The notes under the pieces: model-generated
Told to the model about the DNA's origin: nothing
Databases searched by the model: none
Seen by the model: only the letters and a program-made list of their open reading frames with translations
Position numbers and translations under genes: made by a program
Part shown: positions 49,436 to 58,431 of the stretch, one piece after another
Layout of the letters: each line of letters begins with the position of its first letter
Numbering within the stretch: the first letter of the stretch is position 1
Assembly: GCF_030295705.1 (NCBI RefSeq)
Contig: NZ_AP027274.1
Coordinates: 124,001 to 188,000, forward strand
Source: Polynucleobacter sp. TUM22923
GTDB taxonomy: Bacteria > Pseudomonadota > Gammaproteobacteria > Burkholderiales > Burkholderiaceae
Reading direction: 5' to 3'
Length of the DNA stretch: 64,000 bases

Positions 49436-49893
49436 AGCAACTCAATGATGCCAGCAATGGCTAAAAAAGGGCCAAAAGGTAGTGCCTGGCTTAATGAATA
49501 CGATTTAAACTTGAGCCACGCAAATCCGACTATTAATGAGGTGATCGAGGCTATCAGAAGAATGCTGGGGAGCGTACTCCAGCCTAGCCATGCGCCCAAG
49601 CCTGCTAGCAACTTGGCATCACCCATACCGATGCCGTTCTGGCCTCGGTAAAGTTTGTAGATAGCATTTAAGGCCCAAATAACGCCATATCCCACGGGTA
49701 TACCAAGAAGTGACGCTAGCGGGGTTGTGATGGGCAACTGAGCTGTGTAATTAAATACAAGACCTAATGCGATGAGGGGGATCGTAATACGATTGGGAAG
49801 CCGAAAGCTTTGCCAATCAACATAGGCCAAATAGAGAAGGGTTCCTACGAACCCAGCCTTCGCCATCACGGCAATATATTGGGGATCAATCAA
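49390..49893 (-). CDS. pilD: Prepilin peptidase, A24 domain only
   Basis: Type IV prepilin leader peptidase (aspartate protease of the A24 family) but only 167 residues against about 280 for normal PilD. Catalytic aspartates are Asp26 in YVDWQSFRLPN and Asp92 in GIGMGDAKLLAGLGAWLGW. The N-terminal domain with the CXXC pairs and methyltransferase activity is missing, and no frame upstream encodes it since pilC abuts. About five or six membrane helices. Confidence 0.88.
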   Translation of the reverse strand: MIDPQYIAVMAKAGFVGTLLYLAYVDWQSFRLPNRITIPLIALGLVFNYTAQLPITTPLASLLGIPVGYGVIWALNAIYKLYRGQNGIGMGDAKLLAGLGAWLGWSTLPSILLIASITSLIVGFAWLKFKSYSLSQALPFGPFLAIAGIIELLWPQIIPTLLLPKLI

Positions 49894-50963
49894 ATGATTT
49901 GTCCTAAGTTAAAGATTGGAAGATACAAGATGATGACTAAGCTGCCGATAATAATGCCGACCAAAAGAATGAGTAAAGGCTCTAAGCTCTGACTCAGTGT
50001 GTGTAGCTGTCCACTGAGCTGAGACCCCAGAGTATGCGCTCGCTTATTGAGCATTTCCGATAATGATCCCCCTTCAGCGCCAATATGCAGTAGCAACAAA
50101 GTTTCAATGTCTAAAAGTATGGAGTGTGGATCGGCTCTTTTAAGTGATTCGCCTAATGGCCATCCACGGGTCAGATGTTTAAAGATTTCAGCGCTCATGT
50201 CATGGCTTACCCAGTTGTTGGATGATTGCGCCGTCACTCGAAGTGCATCCGGAAGGGGTAGGCCGGCCTCTAAAAGATGGCCCAGGGTTCTGCACCAGTG
50301 ACTGAGCGTTGCTAACCGCACTAAATTACCTACTAAGGGTAGACGGAGGGTGAATTTATCGCAATACTTTTGCAAGGAGATGAATCTAATCCAGCTATAA
50401 ATAAAAGCCCCTAGCCCTAAAAAACATAGACTCAGTAGCTCTATAAAATTGCTTTGTATCGTGCTTGAAATAGCAATGAGCACCTTAGTTGGCGTTGGAA
50501 GCTCTGCCTGGAAATGACTAAAGACATCCTTAAAAACAGGAACCACCCAAACCATCATGACTAAGACTAGTAAGAATGAGGTGGATAAAGTGATTACAGG
50601 ATAAGTCAAAGACTGGAGTACTTTTCTACGTAATTCAATTTGGGCTTCTAGTTGCTCAGAGATAGTACGCAATGCTAGTGCAAGATCTCCAGACCTTTCA
50701 CTTACTCTAATCAGGTTATAAAACTCAGGAGAAAATTTCCCGCCTTGCGCACTTAAACAGTGAGAGAAGCTGTTGCCCTTTTGAAGAAGCGCATGAAGAT
50801 TTTTTAACCATGATTGCCTAGACTTTGGGGCGGATTGAATAATCAGCCGTATGCAATTGAGTAGAGGCAGGCCTGCATGAAGTAGCGCCAATAATTGCTG
50901 AGAAAAGTGGAGCTGCTCCGTTTTACTCAAAGATCGATTTAAAAATGGGTTAATTAGTGCCAA
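49890..50963 (-). CDS. pilC: Type IV pilus inner-membrane platform protein PilC
   Basis: Type II secretion F / PilC family, 357 residues, compared with about 400 in PilC. Two T2SSF repeats are seen, the first with GLPLLNCIRLI and FYNLIRVSERSGDLALAL, the second with GLPLPDALRVT and LLLLHIGAEGGSLSEML, plus three membrane helices. The N-terminal cytoplasmic extension is short. It overlaps pilB by ten bases. Confidence 0.92.
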   Translation of the reverse strand: MALINPFLNRSLSKTEQLHFSQQLLALLHAGLPLLNCIRLIIQSAPKSRQSWLKNLHALLQKGNSFSHCLSAQGGKFSPEFYNLIRVSERSGDLALALRTISEQLEAQIELRRKVLQSLTYPVITLSTSFLLVLVMMVWVVPVFKDVFSHFQAELPTPTKVLIAISSTIQSNFIELLSLCFLGLGAFIYSWIRFISLQKYCDKFTLRLPLVGNLVRLATLSHWCRTLGHLLEAGLPLPDALRVTAQSSNNWVSHDMSAEIFKHLTRGWPLGESLKRADPHSILLDIETLLLLHIGAEGGSLSEMLNKRAHTLGSQLSGQLHTLSQSLEPLLILLVGIIIGSLVIILYLPIFNLGQII

Positions 50964-52036
50964 ATACCTACCTCAGCATCCAAGGATTCCTGATCAATTA
51001 ATCCTGCTTGAACTGCTTTTCTGCCAGCCGTGTACAGATTGCAGTGGGGAGTTAATCCATTTAATTCATTACTACCTAGTACCTCATGTACTCCCACTCG
51101 ACCAAAATAACCAGAGCCTCTGCAATGCAAGCATTTCGAAAGCCCGCCATGGTTCGTGCAGAAACGACAGGGTTTGCGCACCAGTCTTTGTGAGCTAACG
51201 CAGCGAAGACACGATTCGACAGATTCTTGATCAACACCAAGCATCTTTAGCCGACTTAATGCGCCTAAAGCATTGCGAGTATGCAGGGTGCTCAATACTA
51301 GATGGCCTGTTTGTGCAGCCTGAATGGCCAGTTGCGCAGTAGCTGCATCTCGTATTTCACCAATCATGATGACATCAGGATCTTGCCTTAATAAGGCGCG
51401 GATGATGATGGGAAAATCTAAACCTGCACGTGGGTGATAGGCAACTTGATTGACTCCTGGGAGTCGTATTTCAATAGGATCCTCTACAGAGCAAATATTG
51501 CGTTCAATTTGGTTCAACGCATTTAGACAGCTATACAGTGTGCGGGTTTTACCGCTGCCTGTGGGGCCGGTCACCAAGATCAGGCCATTGGTCTGGCGGA
51601 TGGCTTGATGAAAAATTGCCAATTGTTCTGGCAGCAAGCCAAGTTTATTGAGGTCCAGATCTTCTATTTGGCTAGGGAGTATGCGGATAACTGCTTTTTC
51701 ACCATACAGCGTAGGCAGAATAGAAACCCGGCAATCAATATTGGGCTTACTGAAATCGAGCCCAATTGAAAGACGGCCATCTTGCGGTAAGCGTTTCTCA
51801 GCGATATCTAAGCGAGCTAATATTTTGATGCGAGCAAGCAGGCGCTCATGCAGATCAATCGGAAATTGACTTTGCATTTCTAGTTGTCCGTCTATCCTCA
51901 CACGGACAATGGTTTCCTGAGACCTTGCCTCGATATGAATATCCGTTGCTCTGGAATTTAACGCGTGAACCGCAATCTTGTACCAGGTATGAATAATGTG
52001 TGAGTCATGGAGTGAATCCTGTTGTGAGCGACTCAA
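50954..52036 (-). CDS. pilB: Type IV pilus / type II secretion assembly ATPase PilB-like
   Basis: Secretion ATPase of 360 residues with only the catalytic half: N2 domain from about residue 25 (SRATDIHIEA), Walker A GPTGSGKT at 157-164, Asp box ICSVEDPIE, Walker B DPDVIMIGEIRD, His box TGHLVLSTLHT, and a four-cysteine zinc site C290, C293, C302, C305. The N-terminal MshEN/N1 domain of PilB and GspE (about 150-200 residues) is absent. Length is like the competence ATPase ComGA. Confidence 0.88.
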   Translation of the reverse strand: MSRSQQDSLHDSHIIHTWYKIAVHALNSRATDIHIEARSQETIVRVRIDGQLEMQSQFPIDLHERLLARIKILARLDIAEKRLPQDGRLSIGLDFSKPNIDCRVSILPTLYGEKAVIRILPSQIEDLDLNKLGLLPEQLAIFHQAIRQTNGLILVTGPTGSGKTRTLYSCLNALNQIERNICSVEDPIEIRLPGVNQVAYHPRAGLDFPIIIRALLRQDPDVIMIGEIRDAATAQLAIQAAQTGHLVLSTLHTRNALGALSRLKMLGVDQESVESCLRCVSSQRLVRKPCRFCTNHGGLSKCLHCRGSGYFGRVGVHEVLGSNELNGLTPHCNLYTAGRKAVQAGLIDQESLDAEVGIWH

Positions 52037-53316
52037 TCTAGATTTGGATGAGGTCTGTAGAGTTTGACAGTTTTAACACCTTGCTCATCAAATTGCACAA
52101 TTTCTAATACAACATTGGCAATTTTGATGCTGACGTCATGATCCGGAATAGCCTCTAATTTTTCAAGGATGAGCCCATTTAATGTGCGCGGTCCTTCAAG
52201 CGGTAAATTCAGATCTAGAAGGCGATTTAAGTCTCGCAGGGCAGCAGTCCCACTCGCAAGGTAGGTGCCGTCTTTAAGCCAGCGTGGATCATGAGAGAGA
52301 TTAGAAAATGAGGTTGTAAACTCACCAATTAATTCTTCGACAATATCCTCGAAAGTCACTAAGCCTAGTAGCTCGCCGTATTCGTTGACTACCAAGCTTA
52401 AGCGCTGTTGATTGTCTTGAAAGAATTGCATTTGTTGTAACACAGGTGTGCCACTGGGTATAAAGTAGGGTTCATTGAGAAGCGCCTTAAAGTCTTCATG
52501 GTGCAATTCATTATTACCGAGCAAAGACAGTGCTTTTTTTACCGAAAGAATACCAATAATACGTTCAGAGTCACCATCACAAACAGGTAGTTTATTGTGA
52601 TAACACGTCTCCAATTGCTCCATCACCTCATTGATTGGCCTTGATACATCTAGCACTTCAATTTTGGAGCGAGGTGTCATTACATCATCGACCAAGATGT
52701 TTTCTAAGTTAAATAAATTCAGCAGAATATTTCTATGGTGAGTAGAAACAAAGCGGTTAGATTCTAGGACAAGGCTACGCAATTCTTCCTTGCTCATGGC
52801 TCTACTTTCAGTAGAGGTTTGCAATCCGGAAATCTTCATGAGATTTGATACTAAGGCGTTAATCAACCAAAGTAGTGGCTTTAAAACATAAGCCAATGGC
52901 AGAATAATCCACCCTACGTTACTGGCAATTTTTTCTGGAAAAGCGGCACCAATGACTTTGGGAATAATTTCACTAAAAATGATAATTAACATTGCCACAA
53001 CTAAGGTAGCAATCGATAGAACTAATGCACTATCGCCAAATAAGTGCAATGCAATCCCAGTCACTAAGATCGGCAGAATGGTATTGATCAAATTGTTGGA
53101 GATGAGCAGAACAGAGAGTAAAGAATCGATTCTTTTTAGTAGTCGCTCGGCCAGTGCAGCGCCAGGATTGCCGTTATTGGCCATTGCCCTGAGTCGATGC
53201 CGGTTAGAAGACAGCATGCTTGTCTCGGTCATCGAGAAGAAGCCCGAAAGTGCTAGCAAAAACAGGACTAGTGCAACTTGACCAACAAACGGCCAGTCAT
53301 CAAAAAAAGTGTCCAT
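52033..53316 (-). CDS. CorC/HlyC-type DUF21-CBS transporter
   Basis: Putative divalent-cation transporter or modulator, 427 residues. DUF21 domain with about four membrane helices (residues 10-150), paired CBS domains with DVMTPRSKIEVLD, then a C-terminal CorC_HlyC domain. A TTG immediately before the ATG is ignored. AGG eight bases upstream is the likely ribosome site. It heads the pilBCD operon, a conserved arrangement with unclear functional meaning. Confidence 0.9.
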   Translation of the reverse strand: MDTFFDDWPFVGQVALVLFLLALSGFFSMTETSMLSSNRHRLRAMANNGNPGAALAERLLKRIDSLLSVLLISNNLINTILPILVTGIALHLFGDSALVLSIATLVVAMLIIIFSEIIPKVIGAAFPEKIASNVGWIILPLAYVLKPLLWLINALVSNLMKISGLQTSTESRAMSKEELRSLVLESNRFVSTHHRNILLNLFNLENILVDDVMTPRSKIEVLDVSRPINEVMEQLETCYHNKLPVCDGDSERIIGILSVKKALSLLGNNELHHEDFKALLNEPYFIPSGTPVLQQMQFFQDNQQRLSLVVNEYGELLGLVTFEDIVEELIGEFTTSFSNLSHDPRWLKDGTYLASGTAALRDLNRLLDLNLPLEGPRTLNGLILEKLEAIPDHDVSIKIANVVLEIVQFDEQGVKTVKLYRPHPNLD

Positions 53317-53420
53317 CAAATATGCCTAGAAAGAATAAGGAGGATTCAATATAGCAAAGTGTGGTTTCACTAGCTATAGGCAGATTAGAAAACTGGGTTC
53401 ATGCGGACTGAGATGTATGT

Positions 53421-53432
53421 CAGAATCGTCGC
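53421..53432 (+). promoter_or_regulatory. -10-like box, leaderless promoter of ogt
   Basis: CAGAAT (53421-53426), then CGTCGC, then the ATG at 53433. It has the same hexamer and spacing as apaG. There is no Shine-Dalgarno sequence. Confidence 0.35.
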
Positions 53433-53945
53433 ATGACTGACATCAAACTGATCTCCACCCCCCAATCAGTTGAATATTGCATCATTGAAGCCCCTTTTGC
53501 TTGCTTGGGTCTTCAGACTGAACTAGTGGAGGGGAGCCTGATGATCTCTAAAATAGACTACCTCCCCCTGGGAAGCGTCGGTCTTTCGCCTGGCAATGCA
53601 TTGGCGAAGGTGTTTGTAAAACAGTGTGCCCGGTACTTTATTGATGCGGCAGCTATATTTGATTTGCCCTTAAAGCCTACTGGAACTGTGCACCAACAAA
53701 AAGTATGGGGCGCTATTTCAGGAATCAAGACTGGCAATACTACAAGTTATGGGGCGATTGCAAAGGGCATTCAAAGTGGGCCTCGGGCTGTGGGATCGGC
53801 TTGCGGAGCCAATCCTTATCCATTAGTGATCCCCTGTCATCGAGTAGTGTCGACTCAGGGTATTGGCGGATTTATGGGGGAAGATAATCCTGGTTTTTAT
53901 CGCCAAATTAAAGTTTGGCTACTAAAGCATGAGGGCGCTATTTAA
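53433..53945 (+). CDS. ogt: Methylated-DNA--protein-cysteine methyltransferase
   Basis: Suicide repair of O6-alkylguanine. The acceptor cysteine is Cys135 in PLVIPCHRVVS, with RAVGSACGANPYP just before and GIGGFMGED after. 170 residues, with an N-terminal ribonuclease-like domain as in Ogt rather than an Ada fusion. It overlaps the convergent squalene-synthase-like gene by four bases. Confidence 0.93.
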   Translation: MTDIKLISTPQSVEYCIIEAPFACLGLQTELVEGSLMISKIDYLPLGSVGLSPGNALAKVFVKQCARYFIDAAAIFDLPLKPTGTVHQQKVWGAISGIKTGNTTSYGAIAKGIQSGPRAVGSACGANPYPLVIPCHRVVSTQGIGGFMGEDNPGFYRQIKVWLLKHEGAI

Positions 53946-54904
53946 GGCTGTCTCAGCCTACGAGAAGCAACAAAATAGAACGCCTTTACTAAGTAATCAC
54001 TCGTTGCAGCGACCTTTGTAAAGGCATAAAAAATCCATACGGTATTTCGGGAGAGCTTTACGCTTGATGAATTGAACATTGCCGATCTATCAGCAATTTT
54101 TCCTAAGGTCATTACCGCAAGACCAAAAGCAAGGAAGCAGAAGCGCCTCATACCAGCCTCATTTTTTGGGATCAGGAGAATATATTTTAAGGAGTCTGCT
54201 AATTTATCGGTAGCGATTTGGAGGAGGTCTGACTGATTCAGTCGTGCGGGCTTCCAGTTCACGCCGCGCGCCTGGTCCTCTGGGGAGTCCTTGAGGATAT
54301 TGGTCATTTGTAAGGCCTGTCCAAATCCAATAGCTAATGCTTCATGTCCTTTAATGCGCCTGTCAAATACTGGCGAATAGGAAGCGAAAAGTGTTGTGAG
54401 GAGTTCTCCAACTACTCCGGCAACGACGTAGCAATAGTCTTCAAATTCAGCTAAGTCTTTGAGGCCATCCTTATTTTGTCGATGATGAAAGCGAGTCATC
54501 CCATCCGACATGATAGAAACGCAACGACTAATGGCTGCTTGGTTAGCTTGGGGAAAAGTATGAAAGATGCGTAAAACAGTTGGGATGTGAGCAATTAAAT
54601 CAAGCTCATCTGTATTGGAGTGATTTTTTAGTGCATACAAACAGGGGGCAACAAAGGACTCAGCGGGGGCAGCTCCTAAAACAGAGTCTAAAAATAACTT
54701 AGATAGGGTTTGTTTTTCAGTCGGAGTGAGTTCTACCGCATCTTCAATGGTATCGACGATGCGGCACAGTAAATAGGTATTTCCGACCACCACTTCCATT
54801 TCTGGTGGGAGCAGGGGAATGGTGAGAGCAAAAGTGCGCGAAACAGAGCCTAAGATGGCTTTTTGATAAGCCAAATCTTCTTGGGGGTTCACTGATAAAT
54901 GCAC
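53942..54904 (-). CDS. Squalene/phytoene synthase family protein
   Basis: Head-to-head condensation of prenyl diphosphates. First Asp-rich motif DTIED (51-55) and second NILKDSPED (202-210) match the family, as do SRTFALTI and GVVGELLT. 320 residues, similar to eukaryote-type squalene synthase (farnesyl-diphosphate farnesyltransferase) in several places (LCRIVDTIED, EFEDYCYVVAGVVG). The start is GTG at 54904, six bases after GATAAT. No hopanoid or carotenoid genes are nearby. Confidence 0.88.
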   Translation of the reverse strand: MHLSVNPQEDLAYQKAILGSVSRTFALTIPLLPPEMEVVVGNTYLLCRIVDTIEDAVELTPTEKQTLSKLFLDSVLGAAPAESFVAPCLYALKNHSNTDELDLIAHIPTVLRIFHTFPQANQAAISRCVSIMSDGMTRFHHRQNKDGLKDLAEFEDYCYVVAGVVGELLTTLFASYSPVFDRRIKGHEALAIGFGQALQMTNILKDSPEDQARGVNWKPARLNQSDLLQIATDKLADSLKYILLIPKNEAGMRRFCFLAFGLAVMTLGKIADRSAMFNSSSVKLSRNTVWIFYAFTKVAATSDYLVKAFYFVASRRLRQP

Positions 54905-54916
54905 TCATGAATTATC
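54905..54916 (-). promoter_or_regulatory. -10-like box, leaderless promoter of the squalene-synthase-like gene
   Basis: Minus strand GATAAT (54916-54911, five of six consensus), then TCATGA, then the GTG start at 54904. No Shine-Dalgarno site. A frame-shifted ATG just upstream (54908) is not in the gene's frame. Confidence 0.45.
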
Positions 54917-55032
54917 TCAGACAGCCATAGCCGGATTGATCTCTTCGGTATTAGATGGCATCAGACGGCATTAGATGACATAAGTGACAAAGCCATATAA
55001 TTTGACAAAATTCCTTGAGGAGACATAAGGCG

Positions 55033-56448
55033 ATGTTGATTTGGTTTGTCATCATCTATTGGGTGATATCGGTAGGCATCGGTCTGTGGGCAGCTCTACG
55101 GGTTAAAAATACCGCTGACTTTGCAGCAGCAGGACATAGCCTGCCCCTGCCAGTGGTGACCGCTACCGTGTTTGCCACTTGGTTTGGTTCTGAGGCTGTT
55201 CTCGGTATTCCCGCAACCTTTTTAAAGGAAGGGCTAGGAGGGATTGTTTCCGATCCCTTTGGTTCTTCTTTGTGCTTAATACTGGTGGGTCTCTTTTTTG
55301 CCCGTCATCTCTATAACCGCCGAATGCTAACAATTGGCGATTTTTTCAGGGAAAAATATGGGCGTACCGTTGAGGTTTTAGTCACGCTGTGTATTGTGGT
55401 GTCCTATTTAGGGTGGGTTGCAGCGCAGATTAAGGCCCTAGGCTTGGTTTTTAGTGTGGTGTCCGACGGCAGTATTTCCCAAACTGGCGGTATGTTGATC
55501 GGTGCTGGTAGTGTATTGATCTATACCTTGTTTGGAGGCATGTGGTCGGTAGCGATTACAGACTTTATTCAGATGATCATCATTGTGATTGGCATGCTGT
55601 ACATCGGTGGTGAAATCACCTCTCAAACGGGTGGAATTAGCGTGGTGATTGAGCATGCAGCTGCCGCCGGTCAATTCTCAAACTTTTGGCCTGATATGAA
55701 TCTCGCCTCTATCCTGGGTTTTACTGCTGCCTTATGCACCATGATGTTGGGATCCATTCCACAGCAGGATGTATTTCAGAGGATTACTTCATCTAAGAAC
55801 GCCAATATTGCAGTGCAGGCTGCATTATTGGGAGGGGTGATGTATTTCATTTTTGCTTTTGTCCCTCTCTACCTAGCCTATGCGGCCACTATTATTAGTC
55901 CGGATCTAGTGAAGCAATATCTCAATACTGATCCTCAAATGATTTTGCCTAAGTTGATCTTGAATCATGCGCCCATGATTGCCCAAGTGATGTTTTTTGG
56001 AGCACTTCTTTCTGCAATTAAGAGTTGTGCAAGCGCTACCCTGCTGGCGCCATCGGTAACCTTTGCGGAAAATATCGTTAGAGGGTTCTTTAAGCATTTA
56101 TCTGATCAAGACTTACTCAAGGTGATGAGAATGACTGTTTTGTGTTTTACAGTTGTCGTTACCTTTTTTGCCATTAATTCTGAATTATCGATATTCAAGA
56201 TGGTTGAGAACGCCTATAAGGTCACCTTGGTTGCCGCTTTTGTTCCGCTTGCTTTTGGTGTGTACTGGTCTAGGGCGAACTCTTTAGGGGGTTTGCTATC
56301 AGTCGTATGCGGCCTGACTGTGTGGATAAGTTGCGAAACGTTAGCACCGCATGCCATCCTTCCCCCTCAATTAGCCGGTTTGTTTGCCAGTATTGTTGGC
56401 ATGCTTTTAGGCGGATTGGTGCCCAGGGGTCGATTGAGCCCAATTTAA
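55033..56448 (+). CDS. Sodium:solute symporter (SSS family)
   Basis: Sodium-coupled uptake of an organic solute; 471 residues with about 13 membrane helices. Family patterns: FAAAGHSLPLPVVTAT with FATWFGSEAVLGIP early, YTLFGGMWSVAITDFIQM, and AAGSIPQQD-type region (MMLGSIPQQDVFQRI). The ATG at 55033 with GAGGAG ten bases upstream is preferred over an in-frame TTG at 55015. Substrate not deducible; nearby genes hint at a carboxylate, which is inference. Confidence 0.9.
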   Translation: MLIWFVIIYWVISVGIGLWAALRVKNTADFAAAGHSLPLPVVTATVFATWFGSEAVLGIPATFLKEGLGGIVSDPFGSSLCLILVGLFFARHLYNRRMLTIGDFFREKYGRTVEVLVTLCIVVSYLGWVAAQIKALGLVFSVVSDGSISQTGGMLIGAGSVLIYTLFGGMWSVAITDFIQMIIIVIGMLYIGGEITSQTGGISVVIEHAAAAGQFSNFWPDMNLASILGFTAALCTMMLGSIPQQDVFQRITSSKNANIAVQAALLGGVMYFIFAFVPLYLAYAATIISPDLVKQYLNTDPQMILPKLILNHAPMIAQVMFFGALLSAIKSCASATLLAPSVTFAENIVRGFFKHLSDQDLLKVMRMTVLCFTVVVTFFAINSELSIFKMVENAYKVTLVAAFVPLAFGVYWSRANSLGGLLSVVCGLTVWISCETLAPHAILPPQLAGLFASIVGMLLGGLVPRGRLSPI

Positions 56449-56565
56449 CTAGTAATTGTTAAGACTAAGTAAAATTTAATAGTAGTTGCGGCACCTCATT
56501 GCGTAGCACATTATTCTCATCTAATATGACTTCAATTCAATATTTTTTCTTCTGATGGAGTTTTT

Positions 56566-57585
56566 ATGAAAATTTGTGTAATCGGTGGAGGTGGTGCTAT
56601 TGGCGGCTATCTTGCAGTGATGCTGGCGCGAGCGGGCAATGAGGTGACTGTAGTTGCCCGTGGCGCTACGCTAGCGGCAATTAAAGAACGTGGCCTTGCT
56701 TTAATTATGGCTGACCAACCTGCACCCTTAGTTGCCCAAGTAAAAGCCGTTGAAAAAATTGCTGATGTAGAGACACCTGATGTCATTATTTTGGCTGTTA
56801 AAGCGCATCAAGTTGAACCGATCATTCATGATCTCGCTTCAATCATGGGCCCAGATACCATTTTGATCCCGATGCAAAATGGGATTCCATGGTGGTACTT
56901 TCAAAAGCTAGAGGGAGATTATCCAGATCACTCAGTAGAAACAGTAGATGCTGGTGGTGTTGCTAAAAAAGCCATCAATCCAAACAATATTATTGGGTGT
57001 GTTGTTTACCCGGCTACTTTTACTCAGGCTCCGGGAGTGATTCGCCACGTTGAAGGCAATCGATTTCCTTTGGGTGAGTTAGATGGTGTAGTTACGGACC
57101 GTATTCAGAAGATCTCTGACATGATGACTGCTGCGGGATTTAAGTCACCGATCTTGGAAGATATTCGTTCTGAGATTTGGTTGAAGCTATGGGGAAATAT
57201 GACCTTCAATCCAATCAGCTCATTAACTCATGGAACCTTAGAAGGTATTTGCCAAAACCCATTAACGAAAGAGTTGGCACGTAGCATGATGGCCGAGGCA
57301 CAAACTATCGCAGAAAAGTTAGGCGTTACCTTCCGAGTTGATATTGATCGCCGTATTGCTGGCGCAGAAAAAGTAGGTAAACATAAGACTTCGATGCTGC
57401 AAGATTTGGAGGCCGGTCGCAGCTTAGAGGTAGATGCCTTACTAGGTTCAGTCATTGAGTTGGGCAACATTACTGAGACACCTACCCCTTGTTTAAGCAC
57501 GGTGTTCGCACTCACTAAATACCTGGATGACAACGTACAGGCTTCAAAAGGAAGTTTGGCTTTACCGTCAGTATCGGGATATTAA
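56566..57585 (+). CDS. Ketopantoate reductase (ApbA/PanE) family protein
   Basis: NADPH-dependent 2-keto acid reductase, 339 residues. Rossmann loop GGGGAIGGYLAVMLARAG, then VKAHQVEP and MQNGIPWW, and the C-terminal domain EIWLKLWGNMTFNPISSL with the catalytic lysine. PanE proteins are usually about 300 residues, so this is a longer paralogue and may use another 2-keto acid. Strong Shine-Dalgarno TGGAG. A terminator follows. Confidence 0.88.
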   Translation: MKICVIGGGGAIGGYLAVMLARAGNEVTVVARGATLAAIKERGLALIMADQPAPLVAQVKAVEKIADVETPDVIILAVKAHQVEPIIHDLASIMGPDTILIPMQNGIPWWYFQKLEGDYPDHSVETVDAGGVAKKAINPNNIIGCVVYPATFTQAPGVIRHVEGNRFPLGELDGVVTDRIQKISDMMTAAGFKSPILEDIRSEIWLKLWGNMTFNPISSLTHGTLEGICQNPLTKELARSMMAEAQTIAEKLGVTFRVDIDRRIAGAEKVGKHKTSMLQDLEAGRSLEVDALLGSVIELGNITETPTPCLSTVFALTKYLDDNVQASKGSLALPSVSGY

Positions 57586-57607
57586 AAAATATTGTCTGCA
57601 ACAAAAA

Positions 57608-57644
57608 GCCTCACCCTATTTCTGGGGTGAAGCTTTATTTTTTA
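57608..57644 (+). terminator. Rho-independent terminator after the ketopantoate-reductase-like gene
   Basis: GCCTCACCC and GGGTGAAGC form a stem with one mismatch, with an eight-base loop, followed by TTTATTTTTT. A run of A precedes it, so it may work for the convergent FAH-family gene as well. Confidence 0.85.
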
Positions 57645-57663
57645 AGGCAGATACGCAGTAGAC

Positions 57664-58431
57664 TTACTCGAATACATTATCTAATTGACCGACGCCATCA
57701 ATGATGATGCTGACCTTGCTGCCTGGCTTCATGGAGCCAACACCCACAGAGGTGCCGCAGGCAATAATGTCGCCTGGTAGCAGTGGTATGTCCTGTGAAA
57801 TGAGGCTAACTAATTGTGCCGGTGAAAAAATCATATCGGCAATGGGATAATTTTGACGCTCCTGATCATTTAATATTGTTTTAACCGTCAGCTTGCTTGG
57901 ATCGATATCAGTTGTGATGTAGGGTCCAAACACGCCAAACGTATTGAAACTTTTTGCACGTGTCCACTGGGCGTATCCTGGATCGCGATTCAGAATTTCA
58001 ATAGCGGTGACATCGTTAATACAGGTGTAGCCAAAAATGGCTCTTGCAGCTTCTGCCTCATTCATTTGGTGGCAGTCTTTGCCGATGACGATTCCTAATT
58101 CGCCTTCATAGACTACTTTTCCTGAGTATGAGTCAGGCGTACGAATCGTTTGATTTGCGGCTAAAAATGAGTTGTTGCCCTTAAGAAAGTAGAGGGGTTC
58201 CGTAGGTACTGTATGCGCAAGCTTGGCTACTAAGGCATGAAAGTTATCCACCATTGCCACCATCTTGGAGGGAGTGCAGGGAATATCGATCGTGACATCC
58301 GTCAGTTTGATGGTTTCTCCAGTGGCCTGTGGATTTTGAAAGAGGTCACCTTCATAGACGGCAATCTGTTCCCCTTGCATTTGTCCAAGGCCAGGTTTAC
58401 CTTGGTATTGAAATCTAAGCCATTGAGCCAT
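57664..58431 (-). CDS. Fumarylacetoacetate hydrolase (FAH) family protein
   Basis: Hydrolase or isomerase/decarboxylase acting on 2-keto acids, 255 residues. The metal-binding core is YEGELGIVIGKDCHQM and the segment NDVTAIEI with a later GDIIACGTSVGVGSM. Members include acylpyruvate hydrolases and HHDD isomerases; no specific substrate can be read. ATG 58431 is preferred over 58437 because AAGAG then sits at a proper distance. Divergent from the GrdB-like gene. Confidence 0.88.
   Translation of the reverse strand: MAQWLRFQYQGKPGLGQMQGEQIAVYEGDLFQNPQATGETIKLTDVTIDIPCTPSKMVAMVDNFHALVAKLAHTVPTEPLYFLKGNNSFLAANQTIRTPDSYSGKVVYEGELGIVIGKDCHQMNEAEAARAIFGYTCINDVTAIEILNRDPGYAQWTRAKSFNTFGVFGPYITTDIDPSKLTVKTILNDQERQNYPIADMIFSPAQLVSLISQDIPLLPGDIIACGTSVGVGSMKPGSKVSIIIDGVGQLDNVFE

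Noticed and set aside
49390..49893. Possibility that pilD is truncated by a frameshift
   Set aside because: The start region abuts pilC directly and no CXXC-containing fragment is found in any frame nearby, so this looks like an A24-only protein and not a broken gene.
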